From an uncultured Oscillospiraceae bacterium (GTDB lineage: Bacteria; Bacillota; Clostridia; Oscillospirales; Oscillospiraceae), in contig CANQSD010000003.1 of assembly GCA_947626385.1 (NCBI GenBank), positions 1 to 43,114 of the forward strand: a stretch of DNA of 43,114 bases, written 5' to 3'. Numbering within the stretch: position 1 is the first letter of the stretch; every line of letters starts with the position of its first letter. A model generated the notes under the pieces. The model worked only from the letters and a program-made list of their open reading frames with translations. It searched no databases and was not told where the DNA came from. A program made the translations under genes and the position numbers. Below are positions 8,163 to 18,649 of this stretch, piece by piece.

Positions 8163-9461
8163 ATGCCCAACAATAGAGACGAACAAAATCATGTGAGCCG
8201 CTGCGACTTCTGCGGCCGGCCCCAGAGCGCCAAGGTCCGGCTCTTCCAGGGACAGAGCGCCAACATCTGCGAGGAGTGCGTGAACCTGTGCTACGAGCTG
8301 ATGACCGAGCACTACGTGGAGCCGGAGGAGGAGCCGCGGCCGGAGGAGATCGACCCCTACGAGCTGGCAAGGAGTATGCCCAAGCCCGCCCAGATCAAGG
8401 AGTATCTGGACGAGTACATCATCGGGCAGGAGCGGGCGAAGGTCGCCCTCTCCGTGGCGGTCTACAACCACTATAAGCGCATTTTCTGCTCGAACGGCGA
8501 CAATTCCGCCGAGATCCAGAAGAGCAACATTCTTCTGGTGGGGCCCACGGGCTCGGGCAAGACCATGTTTGCCCAGACGCTGGCAAAGCTTCTGGAGGTG
8601 CCCTTCGCCATTGCCGACGCCACGACCCTCACCGAGGCAGGGTACGTGGGGGACGACGTGGAGAACATCCTCCTGCGGCTTTTGCAGGCGGCGGACTTCG
8701 ACGTTGCCCTGGCCGAGCGGGGGATCATCTACATCGACGAGGTGGATAAGATCGCCCGGAAGAGCGAAAATACCTCCATTACCAGAGACGTATCCGGCGA
8801 GGGCGTCCAGCAGGCGCTGTTGAAGATTTTGGAGGGGACCGTCGCCAACGTGCCGCCCCAGGGCGGGCGCAAGCACCCCCATCAGGAGTTCATCTCCGTC
8901 GATACCTCCAACATCCTCTTCATCTGCGGCGGGGCCTTTGACGGCATCGACAAGATCATCGAGCACCGCCTGGACAAAAAGTCCATGGGCTTCGGCGCGG
9001 AGATCAAGACCAAGGAGGAGAAGGACGTCAGCGAGCTTCTGGAGCAGATCCAGTCCCACGACCTTTTGAAGTTCGGCATCATCCCGGAGCTTATCGGGCG
9101 TATGCCGGTGATCGTGCCCATGCGGCAGCTGCGGCGCGAGGACCTGGTGCGTATCCTCAGGGAGCCCAAAAACGCCCTGACCCGCCAATATAAGGCGCTG
9201 ATGAGCTACGACCGGGTGGACCTGGAGTTCGAGGACGAGGCGCTGGAGGCCATCGCCGACAAGGCCATCGCCCTGGATATCGGCGCCAGGGGACTGCGGT
9301 CCATCGTGGAGGGGATCCTGACGGACATCATGTTTGAGGTCCCGTCGGACGAGCGGATCGACCGGGTGACCGTGACGAAGGCGTGCGTTACCGACGGGGC
9401 GAAGCCCCAGCTCCACCGCAGACCCCGGCCCAGGCTCGATCCCGACCTGGCGGCAAGCTGA
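8163..9461 (+). CDS. clpX: ATP-dependent Clp protease ATP-binding subunit ClpX
   Basis: N-terminal zinc finger CDFCGRPQS...CEECV; Walker [19 protein letters not shown]. Confidence 0.97.
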   Translation: MPNNRDEQNHVSRCDFCGRPQSAKVRLFQGQSANICEECVNLCYELMTEHYVEPEEEPRPEEIDPYELARSMPKPAQIKEYLDEYIIGQERAKVALSVAVYNHYKRIFCSNGDNSAEIQKSNILLVGPTGSGKTMFAQTLAKLLEVPFAIADATTLTEAGYVGDDVENILLRLLQAADFDVALAERGIIYIDEVDKIARKSENTSITRDVSGEGVQQALLKILEGTVANVPPQGGRKHPHQEFISVDTSNILFICGGAFDGIDKIIEHRLDKKSMGFGAEIKTKEEKDVSELLEQIQSHDLLKFGIIPELIGRMPVIVPMRQLRREDLVRILREPKNALTRQYKALMSYDRVDLEFEDEALEAIADKAIALDIGARGLRSIVEGILTDIMFEVPSDERIDRVTVTKACVTDGAKPQLHRRPRPRLDPDLAAS

Positions 9462-9467
9462 ACCTAT

Positions 9468-9495
9468 AGGCCACGCTGAGAAAGCGCGGCCTTTT
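9468..9495 (+). terminator. weak hairpin/terminator between clpX and lon
   Basis: AGGCCaCGCT-GAGAA-AGCGcGGCCT followed by a short T run. Confidence 0.5.
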
Positions 9496-9516
9496 CGGAT
9501 AATTTTGAGGTATGTC

Positions 9517-11928
9517 ATGAAGGATGAAACGGGCGGCGTGACGCCCTTTGAAAGGATACCCCTGCTGGCGCTCTACGGGCTTACGGTGTTCCCGGAGATG
9601 AGCGTCAGCTTCGACGTGGAAAAGCCCGCGTCCGTGGCGGCGCTGGACGCCGCCGTGGAGGGGGACGGGCGTGTCTTTATCGTGTCCCGGAAGGGCCTGT
9701 ACAGCGACGCCCGGGAGACCAGGAGCTTATTTAAGATCGGTGTGGTCTGCCGCGTCCGGCAGTACCTGCGCACCCAAAACGGCGGGATGCGCGTCATGGT
9801 GGACGGGCTGGAGCGGGCGTCGCTTTTGTCATTGGAGGCCGAGGGGGAGTGCTCCTGGGCCACGGTGCTGGTGCGGGAGCGTGAGGAGACGGTCCTGGAC
9901 CCCCGGGCGGAGGCGCTGATGCGGGGGGCCCTGGCGCTCTATGAGGAGTATCTGAAGTACATCGGCTCCTCCGTGCCGGAGACCATCCTGGCGCTGTCCG
10001 AGCACCGGGACCCCGGATATGTGGCGGACTATATCGCCCAAAACGGCACCTTCCCCCAGGAGACGAAGCAGAGGATCCTGGAGGTCCTGGACCCGGTGAA
10101 GCGGCTCGACGCCGTCATGGAGGTCCTGCGCCACGAGCTGGAGGTCATCAGCGTGGAGCACGACATCTCCCAGAAGCTCCGGGAGCGCATGGCCCGGCAG
10201 GGGCGGGAGAACATCCTGCGGGAGCAGCTCCAGATCATCGAGGCGGAGCTGGGCGAGGGCGGCAGTGAGCTGGACGACTATCACGACAGGATCCTGGCCC
10301 TGAGGCTGGAGGACGAGGTGGAGGAGAAGCTCCTCAAGGAAGTGGAGAAGCTTTCCCACCAGGCCTACGGCTCGGCGGAGGGGTCCGTTATCCGCTCGTA
10401 TCTGGACGCGGTGCTGGAGCTTCCCTGGCACAAGTCCACCAGGGAGCGGCTGGATATCGCCGCGGCGCGGCGGGTGCTGGACCGGGACCACTTCGGCCTT
10501 GAGAAGGTCAAGGAGCGGATCCTGGAGTACCTGGCCGTCCGGTGCGTGGCGCCGGATATGAAGGGCGCGATCCTGTGCCTTGTGGGGCCTCCCGGCGTGG
10601 GGAAGACCTCCGTGGCCATCTCCATCGCCTCGGCCATGAACCGCAAGCTTGCGCGTATGAGCCTGGGGGGCGTCCACGACGAGGCGGACATCCGGGGCCA
10701 CCGGAAGACGTATATCGGCGCTATGCCGGGGCGGATCATGGCAGCTGTCACCCAGGCCAAGTCCAATAACCCGCTTTTACTGCTGGACGAGATCGACAAG
10801 CTGGGGTCCGATTATAAGGGCGACCCCGCCAGCGCGCTTCTGGAGGCGCTGGACCCGGAGCAGAACGTGAGCTTCCGGGACCACTATCTGGAGGTGCCCT
10901 TCGACCTCTCCAACGTCATGTTCATCACCACCGCCAACACCACGGAGACCATCCCCCGGCCGCTTCTGGACCGCATGGAGGTCATCGAGCTTCCCAGCTA
11001 CACCGACGAGGAGAAGGTCCGCATCGCCGCCGACCATCTCCTGCCCAAACAGCGCAAAAAGCACGGCCTCACGGCCCGGACGCTGAAGATCGGCGAGGAC
11101 GTCCTGCGGGACGTGATCGCGGGGTACACCAGGGAATCCGGCGTGCGCCAGCTGGAGCGGCGGATCGCGGCGCTGTGCCGCAAGGCGGACATGGTGCTGG
11201 CCTCCGGCGAGGCGAAGAGCCTGACCGTGACATCCGAAAAGCTGGAGGGGCTTTTGGGCCCCCGGAAATATAAGCCGGAAAAGGTCTCCGGCCGGGACAG
11301 CGTGGGCGTGGTCAACGGCCTTGCCTGGACCGAGACCGGCGGGGAGATCCTGGAGGTGGAGGCCCTGGCCCTGGAGGGCACGGGGAAGATCGAGCTTACC
11401 GGGAATCTCGGCGACGTGATGCGCGAATCGGCCCACGCGGCGGTGAGCTTCATCCGCTCGAGGTGCGATAGGCTCGGCATCGACAGGGAATTTTACAAAA
11501 ATAAGGATATCCACATCCACTTCCCCGAGGGGGCCGTCCCTAAGGACGGGCCCAGCGCGGGCATCGCCATCACCTGCGCCGTCATCTCCGCCCTCACCGG
11601 CGCGCCGGCGAGGCGCGACGTGGCCATGACCGGGGAGATCACCCTAACGGGGCGGGTCCTGCCCATCGGGGGATTGCGGGAGAAGACCATGGCGGCCCTG
11701 CGCTTCGGTGTCCGGACGTGCATCATCCCCAAGGACAACGAGCCGGACCTGGAGGAGATCGACCAGACGGTGCGGCGGGGACTCAGCTTCGTCACCGCCG
11801 AGAGGCTGGACGACATTCTGGACGTGGCGCTGGCCCTCCCGGAGAGCGCAAAGCCCGAGGCGGCCTGCGAGCATCCCCGGACATCGAAGCGGCCTCAGGA
11901 GGCCCCCGGGGCCCGGTGCGAGGTGTAA
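9517..11928 (+). CDS. lon: ATP-dependent Lon protease
   Basis: Walker A GPPGVGKTS; proteolytic site PKDGPSAGIAI; ATG 9517. Confidence 0.96.
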   Translation: MKDETGGVTPFERIPLLALYGLTVFPEMSVSFDVEKPASVAALDAAVEGDGRVFIVSRKGLYSDARETRSLFKIGVVCRVRQYLRTQNGGMRVMVDGLERASLLSLEAEGECSWATVLVREREETVLDPRAEALMRGALALYEEYLKYIGSSVPETILALSEHRDPGYVADYIAQNGTFPQETKQRILEVLDPVKRLDAVMEVLRHELEVISVEHDISQKLRERMARQGRENILREQLQIIEAELGEGGSELDDYHDRILALRLEDEVEEKLLKEVEKLSHQAYGSAEGSVIRSYLDAVLELPWHKSTRERLDIAAARRVLDRDHFGLEKVKERILEYLAVRCVAPDMKGAILCLVGPPGVGKTSVAISIASAMNRKLARMSLGGVHDEADIRGHRKTYIGAMPGRIMAAVTQAKSNNPLLLLDEIDKLGSDYKGDPASALLEALDPEQNVSFRDHYLEVPFDLSNVMFITTANTTETIPRPLLDRMEVIELPSYTDEEKVRIAADHLLPKQRKKHGLTARTLKIGEDVLRDVIAGYTRESGVRQLERRIAALCRKADMVLASGEAKSLTVTSEKLEGLLGPRKYKPEKVSGRDSVGVVNGLAWTETGGEILEVEALALEGTGKIELTGNLGDVMRESAHAAVSFIRSRCDRLGIDREFYKNKDIHIHFPEGAVPKDGPSAGIAITCAVISALTGAPARRDVAMTGEITLTGRVLPIGGLREKTMAALRFGVRTCIIPKDNEPDLEEIDQTVRRGLSFVTAERLDDILDVALALPESAKPEAACEHPRTSKRPQEAPGARCEV

Positions 11929-11929
11929 G

Positions 11930-12517
11930 ATGGACTACCGCAAGGTCGAATTCGTCAAGTCCGCCGTGAGCCCCGAGGGGTTCATCCGGGACGGACTTCC
12001 ACAGCTTGCCTTCGCCGGACGGTCCAACGTGGGCAAGTCCTCCGTCATCAACTCCATCGTTGGGCGGAAGAACTTTGCCCGTGTGGGCTCCGCGCCGGGG
12101 AAGACAAGCCAGATCAACTATTTTCTCATCGATAAGCGCTTTTACATCGTGGACCTGCCGGGATACGGCTATGCTCAGGTGAGCAAGGCCGAGCGGGACC
12201 GCTGGGGGCGGCTCATGGAATCGTATTTCGCCTCCGGGCTCATCACCCTGGGGGTGCAGATCGTGGACATCCGCCACAAGCCCACCGCCGATGACGTGAC
12301 CATGATGAACTGGTTCAAGCAGTCGCAGGTGGACGCCATTGTGGTGGCCAACAAGCTGGACAAGTGCAAAAAATCGGAGGTCCCCGGCAATATTGCCCGC
12401 ATCCGGGAGACGCTGGACCTTAGCGAGGATACGCCCATCGTCTACTACTCGGCGGAAACCCACGCCGAACGGGAGGCCCTGCTGCTGGCCCTGGACGGGG
12501 CGCTCTCTCTGGAATAA
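11930..12517 (+). CDS. engB: ribosome biogenesis GTP-binding protein YihA/YsxC
   Basis: LPQLAFAGRSNVGKSSVINSI; GKTSQINYFLIDKRFYIVDLPGYGYAQVSK. Confidence 0.95.
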   Translation: MDYRKVEFVKSAVSPEGFIRDGLPQLAFAGRSNVGKSSVINSIVGRKNFARVGSAPGKTSQINYFLIDKRFYIVDLPGYGYAQVSKAERDRWGRLMESYFASGLITLGVQIVDIRHKPTADDVTMMNWFKQSQVDAIVVANKLDKCKKSEVPGNIARIRETLDLSEDTPIVYYSAETHAEREALLLALDGALSLE

Positions 12518-12521
12518 CGCT

Positions 12522-13193
12522 ATGGGGAACATTTTAAGAAATCTGGACTGGTCGGTGCTCACGGACATTCTCCTGTCCGCCCTGCCGGTGCTCATCTGCA
12601 TCACCCTGCACGAGTGCGCCCACGGGCTCACAGCGCTGTGGCTGGGGGACACCACGGCCAAGGACATGGGGCGGTTGAGCCTCAATCCCCTCAAGCATTT
12701 TGATATCATGGGCTTTCTCATGATGGCCATAGCCGGCTTCGGCTGGGCCAAGCCTGTGCCCGTGGATATGCGGCGCTTTCGCGACCCCAAGCGGGGGATG
12801 GCGCTGACGGCCCTGGCGGGGCCCGTCGCCAACATCCTCATCGCCATCGTCTTTTTCTTCCTCTACGGGCTTCTCTGGCCCTTCCTCTACAAAAGCGGCT
12901 TCGGGCGGACCGTGGAGGTCATGATTGCCCGCACCGGCACCATCAGCGTCTCCTTTGCCGTCTTCAACGTCCTGCCCATCCCGCCGCTGGACGGCTCCAA
13001 GGTGCTGGGGGCGTTTTTGCCGGAGGATCTGTATTGGAAGCTCATGCGCTATGAGCGCTGGGGGATGCTGCTGCTCATCGTACTTGTGTTCACCGGCGCC
13101 CTGGACGGGACGCTGGGGAGGCTCGCGGGAGCGGCCATGGACAAGCTGTGGGTCTTCGCCGAGCTCGGCAATAGCTTGGGTAATCTCATCTGA
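12522..13193 (+). CDS. site-2 protease family membrane metalloprotease
   Basis: HECAHG zinc motif; NVLPIPPLDGSKVL; multiple TM segments. Confidence 0.92.
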   Translation: MGNILRNLDWSVLTDILLSALPVLICITLHECAHGLTALWLGDTTAKDMGRLSLNPLKHFDIMGFLMMAIAGFGWAKPVPVDMRRFRDPKRGMALTALAGPVANILIAIVFFFLYGLLWPFLYKSGFGRTVEVMIARTGTISVSFAVFNVLPIPPLDGSKVLGAFLPEDLYWKLMRYERWGMLLLIVLVFTGALDGTLGRLAGAAMDKLWVFAELGNSLGNLI

Positions 13194-13200
13194 GGTGCAT

Positions 13201-13971
13201 ATGGAAAACCCCACCTTCCATCTGGAGGGCGTGGTGCGGACCCGGGAGGACATGGAGGATTTTGAGGGGCCGCTGACGCTGATCCTCCAGCTTTTGGCGA
13301 AAAACAAAATAGAGATACAGGACATCCGCATCTCGGACCTTCTGGACCAGTATATGGCGTGGCTTGACGAGATGAAGTCCATGGACCTGGAGATCGCCTC
13401 GGAGTTCGTGCAGATGGCCTCCCACCTTGTGTATATCAAGGCCCGGATGCTCCTCTCCGCCGGGGAGGAGACGGGGGAGCTGGAGGCGCTCATCGAGTCC
13501 CTGGAGAGGCTGAAGAACAAGGACGTCTACGAGCGGCTGAGGGAGGTCTTTCCCCGGATCGCCGCCCTATATACCCGTGGGGCGGGGACCATGGTGAAGC
13601 CCCCGGAGTATTTGCCGGTGGACAAGGAGTACCGCTACGTCCACGAGCCCACGGACCTTCTGGACGCCATGGCGCGGGTGATGGCGGGGCGCGAGGCGGC
13701 GGCCGTGGCGCAAAACGAGTCGGGCTTCCGCTTCCCCGAGCGCATCGTCTACTCCGTCACGGAAAAATCCGGGGAGCTTCTGGAGCGGCTGAGGACGAAG
13801 GGTCCCACCTCTCTGCGGACCATCTTCCGGGAAAACGGCAGCCGCACGGAGCTGGTGGCCACCTTCGTGGCCCTTTTGGAGCTTGCCAGGGACGGCAGTA
13901 TCCTCCTGGAGGGCGAGGGGGAGGACACCTGGGTCTCCTATGTCCCGGAGACTGACACCAAAGAGGAATGA
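13201..13971 (+). CDS. scpA: segregation and condensation protein A
   Basis: FEGPLTLILQLLAKNKIEIQDIRISDLLDQYMAWLDEM. Confidence 0.95.
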   Translation: MENPTFHLEGVVRTREDMEDFEGPLTLILQLLAKNKIEIQDIRISDLLDQYMAWLDEMKSMDLEIASEFVQMASHLVYIKARMLLSAGEETGELEALIESLERLKNKDVYERLREVFPRIAALYTRGAGTMVKPPEYLPVDKEYRYVHEPTDLLDAMARVMAGREAAAVAQNESGFRFPERIVYSVTEKSGELLERLRTKGPTSLRTIFRENGSRTELVATFVALLELARDGSILLEGEGEDTWVSYVPETDTKEE

Positions 13972-14555
13972 ACGATATGGAGATACACGAATTGGAGGCC
14001 GCCATTGAGGGCATCCTCTTCGCCTCCGGCGAGGCGGTACACGTCAAGCGTCTGGCGGCGGTGCTGGCCGCGGACGAGGAATTGATTTTCGATACCGCCA
14101 AACACCTGGCGGACAGGCTCGTTTACGAGGGCCGGGGCATCCGGCTCATCCGGCTGGAGGACCAGCTTCAGCTTTGCTCCGCGCCGGAGTACGCCGACGT
14201 CATCCGGCAGGCGCTGGAGACGCGAAAGCCGCCCAAGCTCACTCAGACGGCGCTGGAGGTGCTGAGCATCGTGGCGTATTTCCAGCCGGTGACGAGGGCG
14301 TATATCGACGACGTGCGCGGCGCCGATTCCAGCTACACCGTGGGGGTCCTCACGGAACGGGGCCTCATCGAGCCCTGCGGGACGCTGGACGCGCCGGGGC
14401 GGCCTACGCTTTTCAGGACGACCAACGCGTTCTTGCGCACCTTCGGGCTTACGAGCCTGGAGGAGCTTCCAGAGCTTCCCCAGAAGGGCGCGGAGGACGG
14501 GGAACAGCTGCGCATCCAGGAATCCATCGACGCCCTGACGGCGGACCGGGAGTAA
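13968..14555 (+). CDS. scpB: segregation and condensation protein B
   Basis: LEAAIEGILFASGEAVHVKRLA; LTQTALEVLSIVAYFQPVTRAYIDDVRG; overlaps scpA. Confidence 0.94.
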   Translation: MNDMEIHELEAAIEGILFASGEAVHVKRLAAVLAADEELIFDTAKHLADRLVYEGRGIRLIRLEDQLQLCSAPEYADVIRQALETRKPPKLTQTALEVLSIVAYFQPVTRAYIDDVRGADSSYTVGVLTERGLIEPCGTLDAPGRPTLFRTTNAFLRTFGLTSLEELPELPQKGAEDGEQLRIQESIDALTADRE

Positions 14556-14609
14556 AAGGCTTTTTTTGGATGGAAACGTCTTTTTTGGAAAGGATAAGGA
14601 GGTGGGCGC

Positions 14610-15359
14610 TTGACGCTGATACTGCTCATACCGGCGATCGTGACCTTGTGCTTCGGGGCGTGGAAGGCGGCGCTCATCGTGCTGGGCGTGGGGGTCGTGC
14701 TGGACTTTCTCATCGCCATGCTGCGCGTGGGCGCGCGGGCGACGCTGGAGGACGGCGTCTTCGGCCTTCGGGTCCTGGCCGGTCCCGTGAAGCTTACGCT
14801 CCTGCCCAAGGCCGAAAAGGAGGAGAAGGCCGAGCCTGAGGAAAAAGACGAAGAAAAAGAGGCTAAAAAGAAGGCTAAAAAGCGGAAAAAGGCCAAAAAG
14901 AAGAAGGAAAAGGCCGAGGCTTCGGAGGGGGAGAAGAAGGAGAAGAAAGAGCTTCCCATCAAAATCGATCTGGAGCTCATCTCCACGGTCCTTTCCGCCC
15001 TGGGGGAGCTTTTGGGGAGGCTCCGGCGGAAGATCTCCATCGACAAGCTCACCGTCCACTATACCGTGGCCGCCGAGGACCCCGCCGGCGCCGCCATGAC
15101 CTTCGGGTACGCCAGCGCGGGGATCAACGCTCTGATGCCGGCGGTGGAGAACATTTTCAAGGTCAAGGACCGGGACGTGGGCGTGGCGGTGACCTTCGAC
15201 GAGACGCAGGCCGACATTTACTTGGACGCCCAGCTCACCCTGGCAATCTGGGAGATCTTTTACATCGTCTTCGCGGTCTGGCCGGTGGTCAAAAACATTG
15301 TCAGGCAATTTTTGAACAAGAGAAAGGTGGATAAAAATGGACAATCATCCGATCAATGA
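14610..15359 (+). CDS. DUF2953 domain-containing membrane-associated protein with a K/E-rich linker
   Basis: N-terminal hydrophobic segments, long KEEKAEPEEKDEEKEAKKKAKKRKKAKKKKEK linker, position before ytfJ; TTG start after AAGGAGG. Confidence 0.75.
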   Translation: MTLILLIPAIVTLCFGAWKAALIVLGVGVVLDFLIAMLRVGARATLEDGVFGLRVLAGPVKLTLLPKAEKEEKAEPEEKDEEKEAKKKAKKRKKAKKKKEKAEASEGEKKEKKELPIKIDLELISTVLSALGELLGRLRRKISIDKLTVHYTVAAEDPAGAAMTFGYASAGINALMPAVENIFKVKDRDVGVAVTFDETQADIYLDAQLTLAIWEIFYIVFAVWPVVKNIVRQFLNKRKVDKNGQSSDQ

Positions 15360-15774
15360 CTTCATGGGCAGCGTGATGCAGAAGCTCCGGGAGATGGCGG
15401 ACACCAGCACCGTCATCGGCGAGAGCATCGTTACCCCGGACGGCATCACCATCATCCCCGTCTCCCGGGTGAGCATGGGCTTCGCCTCCGGCGGGTCCGA
15501 GTTCACCGGCAAGCACCAGAAGGACGGACAGGCGAGCCCCTTTGGCGCCGGGACCGGCGGCAGTGTGAAGATCGAGCCGTTGGCCTTCGTGGTCATCAAG
15601 GACAGCCAGGTGCGGGTCATGACCATCGAGCCGCCGGCGTCCACCACCATCGACCGCATCATCGACGGCGCGCCGGAGATCGTGGACAAGATCACCGCCG
15701 CCCTTGATAAGCGCAAGGCCGACAAGGCCAAGAAGGAAGCCGAGGCCGCCGAGGCGGAGGATTTCGACGAATAA
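15337..15774 (+). CDS. ytfJ: GerW family sporulation protein YtfJ
   Basis: DNHPINDFMGSVMQKLREMADTSTVIGESIVTPDGITIIPVSRVSMGFASGGSEF. Confidence 0.93.
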   Translation: MDNHPINDFMGSVMQKLREMADTSTVIGESIVTPDGITIIPVSRVSMGFASGGSEFTGKHQKDGQASPFGAGTGGSVKIEPLAFVVIKDSQVRVMTIEPPASTTIDRIIDGAPEIVDKITAALDKRKADKAKKEAEAAEAEDFDE

Positions 15775-15818
15775 TCCCCTGGATTTCGGCCCATACTGAC
15801 ACCGGAAGGTGGTGCCGT

Positions 15819-16949
15819 ATGGCCAAAAATCGAAAAAAACTCATATCGCTCATCGCCGCCATGTCCCTCTCGGCGGCGATGGTTGTTTTCGCGCCCCTCC
15901 CGGTCCGAGCGGCGGGGGAGTGGCCGGAGGTTTCCGCGCTGTCCGCCATTTTGACGGAGGCCCAAACCGGACAGGTGCTCTTTGAAAAGGACGCGGACAC
16001 GCCCAGGCCCATCGCCAGCGTCACGAAGCTCATGACGGCGCTGGTGGTCCTGGAAAACGCCTCCCTTACCGAGACGGTCACCGTGCCCAGGGAGGCCGAG
16101 GGCGTGGAGGGAACCAGCCTCTATCTCAAGGCGGGGGAAACCCTCACCGTCCGGGAGCTCCTTTACGGGCTCCTCTTGCAGTCCGGCAACGACGCCGCTG
16201 TGGCGCTGGCCGTCCATGTGGCGGGGAGCGTGGAATCGTTCGTGGGGCTCATGAACGATAAGGCCGCCGAGCTCGGGATGGAGAAGACACATTATGTAAA
16301 CCCCCATGGCCTCACGGCGGAGGGGCACCAGTCCACGGCGCGGGATCTGGCAAAGCTCATGGCCCGGTGCGTATCCGATCCCGCGTTCGTCCAGATCGCC
16401 TCCACGGAGCGTATTTCCATAGCGGAGCGGAGCCTTAAAAACCACAATAAGCTCCTGGGGAGCTTTGAGGGGACAATTGCCGGCAAGACCGGCTACACCA
16501 AGGCCGCCGGACGGACGCTGGTGACGTGCGCTGAGCGCGACGGGCTGAGGCTCGTGTGCGTCACGCTCAACGACGGCGACGACTGGGACGACCACGCCGC
16601 CCTTTATGAGGCGGGGTTCGCCGCTTTTGAGCGGCGCGTCTGCGTCCGGGCCGGGGAGGTCCCGGCGGCGGTGCCTGTCATTGCCGGCGTGGAGGACGAG
16701 GTGGCGGTCAGGGCGAAGCGCGGCGCGCGCGTTTTCTGCCGCAAGGGGGACGAGATCACCACGCGAGTGTGCCTCCCGGCGTTCGTCTACGCCGACGTGA
16801 GGGCGGGGGACGTGCTGGGGCGGCTGGAGGTCCTGCGAAACGGGGAGGTCGTGGACACCGTGGCGCTGGAGGCCGTCCGGGATGTGAAACGGGACAGGGA
16901 CCAGGAGCTCACCTTCTGGGAGAGATGCAAAAGGAGCTTGGGATGGTAG
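15819..16949 (+). CDS. D-alanyl-D-alanine carboxypeptidase (PBP5/DacF family)
   Basis: Signal peptide; SVTKLM (SxxK), SGN (SxN), KTGYT (KTG). Confidence 0.94.
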   Translation: MAKNRKKLISLIAAMSLSAAMVVFAPLPVRAAGEWPEVSALSAILTEAQTGQVLFEKDADTPRPIASVTKLMTALVVLENASLTETVTVPREAEGVEGTSLYLKAGETLTVRELLYGLLLQSGNDAAVALAVHVAGSVESFVGLMNDKAAELGMEKTHYVNPHGLTAEGHQSTARDLAKLMARCVSDPAFVQIASTERISIAERSLKNHNKLLGSFEGTIAGKTGYTKAAGRTLVTCAERDGLRLVCVTLNDGDDWDDHAALYEAGFAAFERRVCVRAGEVPAAVPVIAGVEDEVAVRAKRGARVFCRKGDEITTRVCLPAFVYADVRAGDVLGRLEVLRNGEVVDTVALEAVRDVKRDRDQELTFWERCKRSLGW

Positions 16950-17653
16950 AGAGACTGCAAAAGCTCATATCCGCCGCCGGGATCGCCTCCCGGCGGGCGG
17001 CGGAGGAGATGATCGCCGCCGGACGCGTCACCGTCAACGGCGCCGTGGCGGGCCTTGGCGATAAGGCCGACCCGGAGACGGATGACATCCGCGTGGACGG
17101 GAAGGCCATTGACAGTAAGCCGGGGCGGCGGTATTACATAATGCTCCACAAGCCCGTGGGGTACGTCACCACCATGTCCGACGAGAAGGGCCGGCGGACG
17201 GTGGCGGAGCTGGTGGCGGACGTGCCGGCCAGGGTCTACCCGGTGGGGCGGCTGGACTTAAGTTCCGAGGGGCTTCTGCTCATGACCAACGACGGGGACT
17301 TCGCCAACCTCGTGACCCACCCGTCCTTTGAAAAGGAGAAGGTCTACCGGGTGCTGGTCACCGGCGACATCGCCGCCGGGGTGAAGAGGCTTCTGGAGCC
17401 CATGGAGCTGGACGGCGAGCCTGTGCGCAAGCCCAAGGTGGCGCTCCTGCGCCGGGAGGGGGCCCTTTCCACGCTGGAGATCACCATCCACGAGGGGAAA
17501 AACCGGCAGATCCGCCGCATGTGCGACCTGGCGGGGCTCACCGTCAAGCGCCTGACGCGAGTGCGCGTGGGGCCGGTGGCGCTGGGAAAGCTTCCCCGTG
17601 GGCACTGGCGGGAGCTCACCGAGGCCGAGGTCCGGGCGCTCCGGGGCAAATGA
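16943..17653 (+). CDS. 23S rRNA pseudouridine synthase (RluB/RsuA family)
   Basis: S4-like MVERLQKLISAAGIASRRAAEEMI; YPVGRLDLSSEGLLLMTNDGD; ATG 16943, overlaps dac. Confidence 0.94.
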   Translation: MVERLQKLISAAGIASRRAAEEMIAAGRVTVNGAVAGLGDKADPETDDIRVDGKAIDSKPGRRYYIMLHKPVGYVTTMSDEKGRRTVAELVADVPARVYPVGRLDLSSEGLLLMTNDGDFANLVTHPSFEKEKVYRVLVTGDIAAGVKRLLEPMELDGEPVRKPKVALLRREGALSTLEITIHEGKNRQIRRMCDLAGLTVKRLTRVRVGPVALGKLPRGHWRELTEAEVRALRGK

Positions 17654-17705
17654 CCCTTTTTGCAGGGGAAATTTGCAAAAATTGCGTTTTTTTGTGAAAT
17701 ATGAC

Positions 17706-17733
17706 TTGCATTTTTCGCGTGGGGCCCTATAAT
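17706..17733 (+). promoter_or_regulatory. putative SigA promoter (TTGCAT - 16 bp - TATAAT)
   Basis: Hexamers upstream of the MurR/RpiR gene in an AT-rich gap. Confidence 0.65.
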
Positions 17734-17776
17734 TGAGGGGCGAAGACACGGTATTACGCAAAATACGAGCGATCGG

Positions 17777-18649
17777 GTGATGGAAATGGGCAAGGATGTT
17801 CTGGCGGCTATCAAGGCGCTGAGCCCCACGTTTTCCAAGGGGCAGAGGCGCATCGCCGCGTTTATTACCGAATATTACGAGAAGGCCGCCTTCATGACGG
17901 CGGGGAAGCTGGGCCAGGCCGCCGGGGTCTCGGAATCCACGGTGGTGCGCTTCGCCTCGGACCTGGGGTACGAGGGCTACCCGGAGATGCGCCGGGCCAT
18001 GCAGGAGCTGGTGAAGAACCGGCTCACCACCGTCCAGCGCATCGAGGTGGCAAGGGAGCTCATCACGGGGCCGGACGTACCGGAGGCGGTCCTCAATTCC
18101 GACATGGCCAAGATCCGCCACACCCTGGAGGAGTTGGACCGGGAGGAGTTCGCCAGGGCCGCCCAGGCTATCAGCCGCGCCAGGACCATCTATATCGTGG
18201 GCGTGCGGTCCTCGGCGGTGCTCTCCAACTTCATGGGGTTTTACTTAAACCAGCTCTTTCCCGATGTGCGGGTCATCTCCCAGAGCGCCTTTTCCGAAAT
18301 CTACGAGCAGATCCTGCACATCGGCGAGGGGGATGTGCTGGTGGCCATCTCCTTCCCGCGCTACTCCCGGCGGACCATCATGGCCATGCGTTACGCCAGG
18401 GACAAGGGCGCGCGGATCGTGGGCATCACGGATTCCGAGTCCTCGCTGGTGGCGCAGCTGGCCGATCTGAAGCTCTACGCCCGCAGCGACATGATCTCCT
18501 TCCTTGATTCCTTAGTCGCGCCCCTGAGCCTCATCAACGCCCTGGTGCTGGCGGTGGCGGAGGCGTCCAGCAAGGATCTGGAGGCGTCCTTCCAGAAGCT
18601 GGAGAACATCTGGTCGGAGTTTGACGTTTATGAAAAGTACGAGCCGTGA
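17777..18649 (+). CDS. MurR/RpiR family transcriptional regulator (HTH_6 + SIS)
   Basis: AGVSESTVVRFASDLGYEGYPEMR; SIS domain IYIVGVRSSAVLSNFMGFYL; start uncertain (GTG 17777 or ATG 17780). Confidence 0.92.
   Translation: MMEMGKDVLAAIKALSPTFSKGQRRIAAFITEYYEKAAFMTAGKLGQAAGVSESTVVRFASDLGYEGYPEMRRAMQELVKNRLTTVQRIEVARELITGPDVPEAVLNSDMAKIRHTLEELDREEFARAAQAISRARTIYIVGVRSSAVLSNFMGFYLNQLFPDVRVISQSAFSEIYEQILHIGEGDVLVAISFPRYSRRTIMAMRYARDKGARIVGITDSESSLVAQLADLKLYARSDMISFLDSLVAPLSLINALVLAVAEASSKDLEASFQKLENIWSEFDVYEKYEP

Noticed and set aside
16289-16302. ACATTATGTAAACC in the carboxypeptidase gene, matching the thrC-downstream repeat unit
   Set aside because: It encodes the common HYVNPHG motif of this enzyme family, so a chance match is more likely than a repeat copy.
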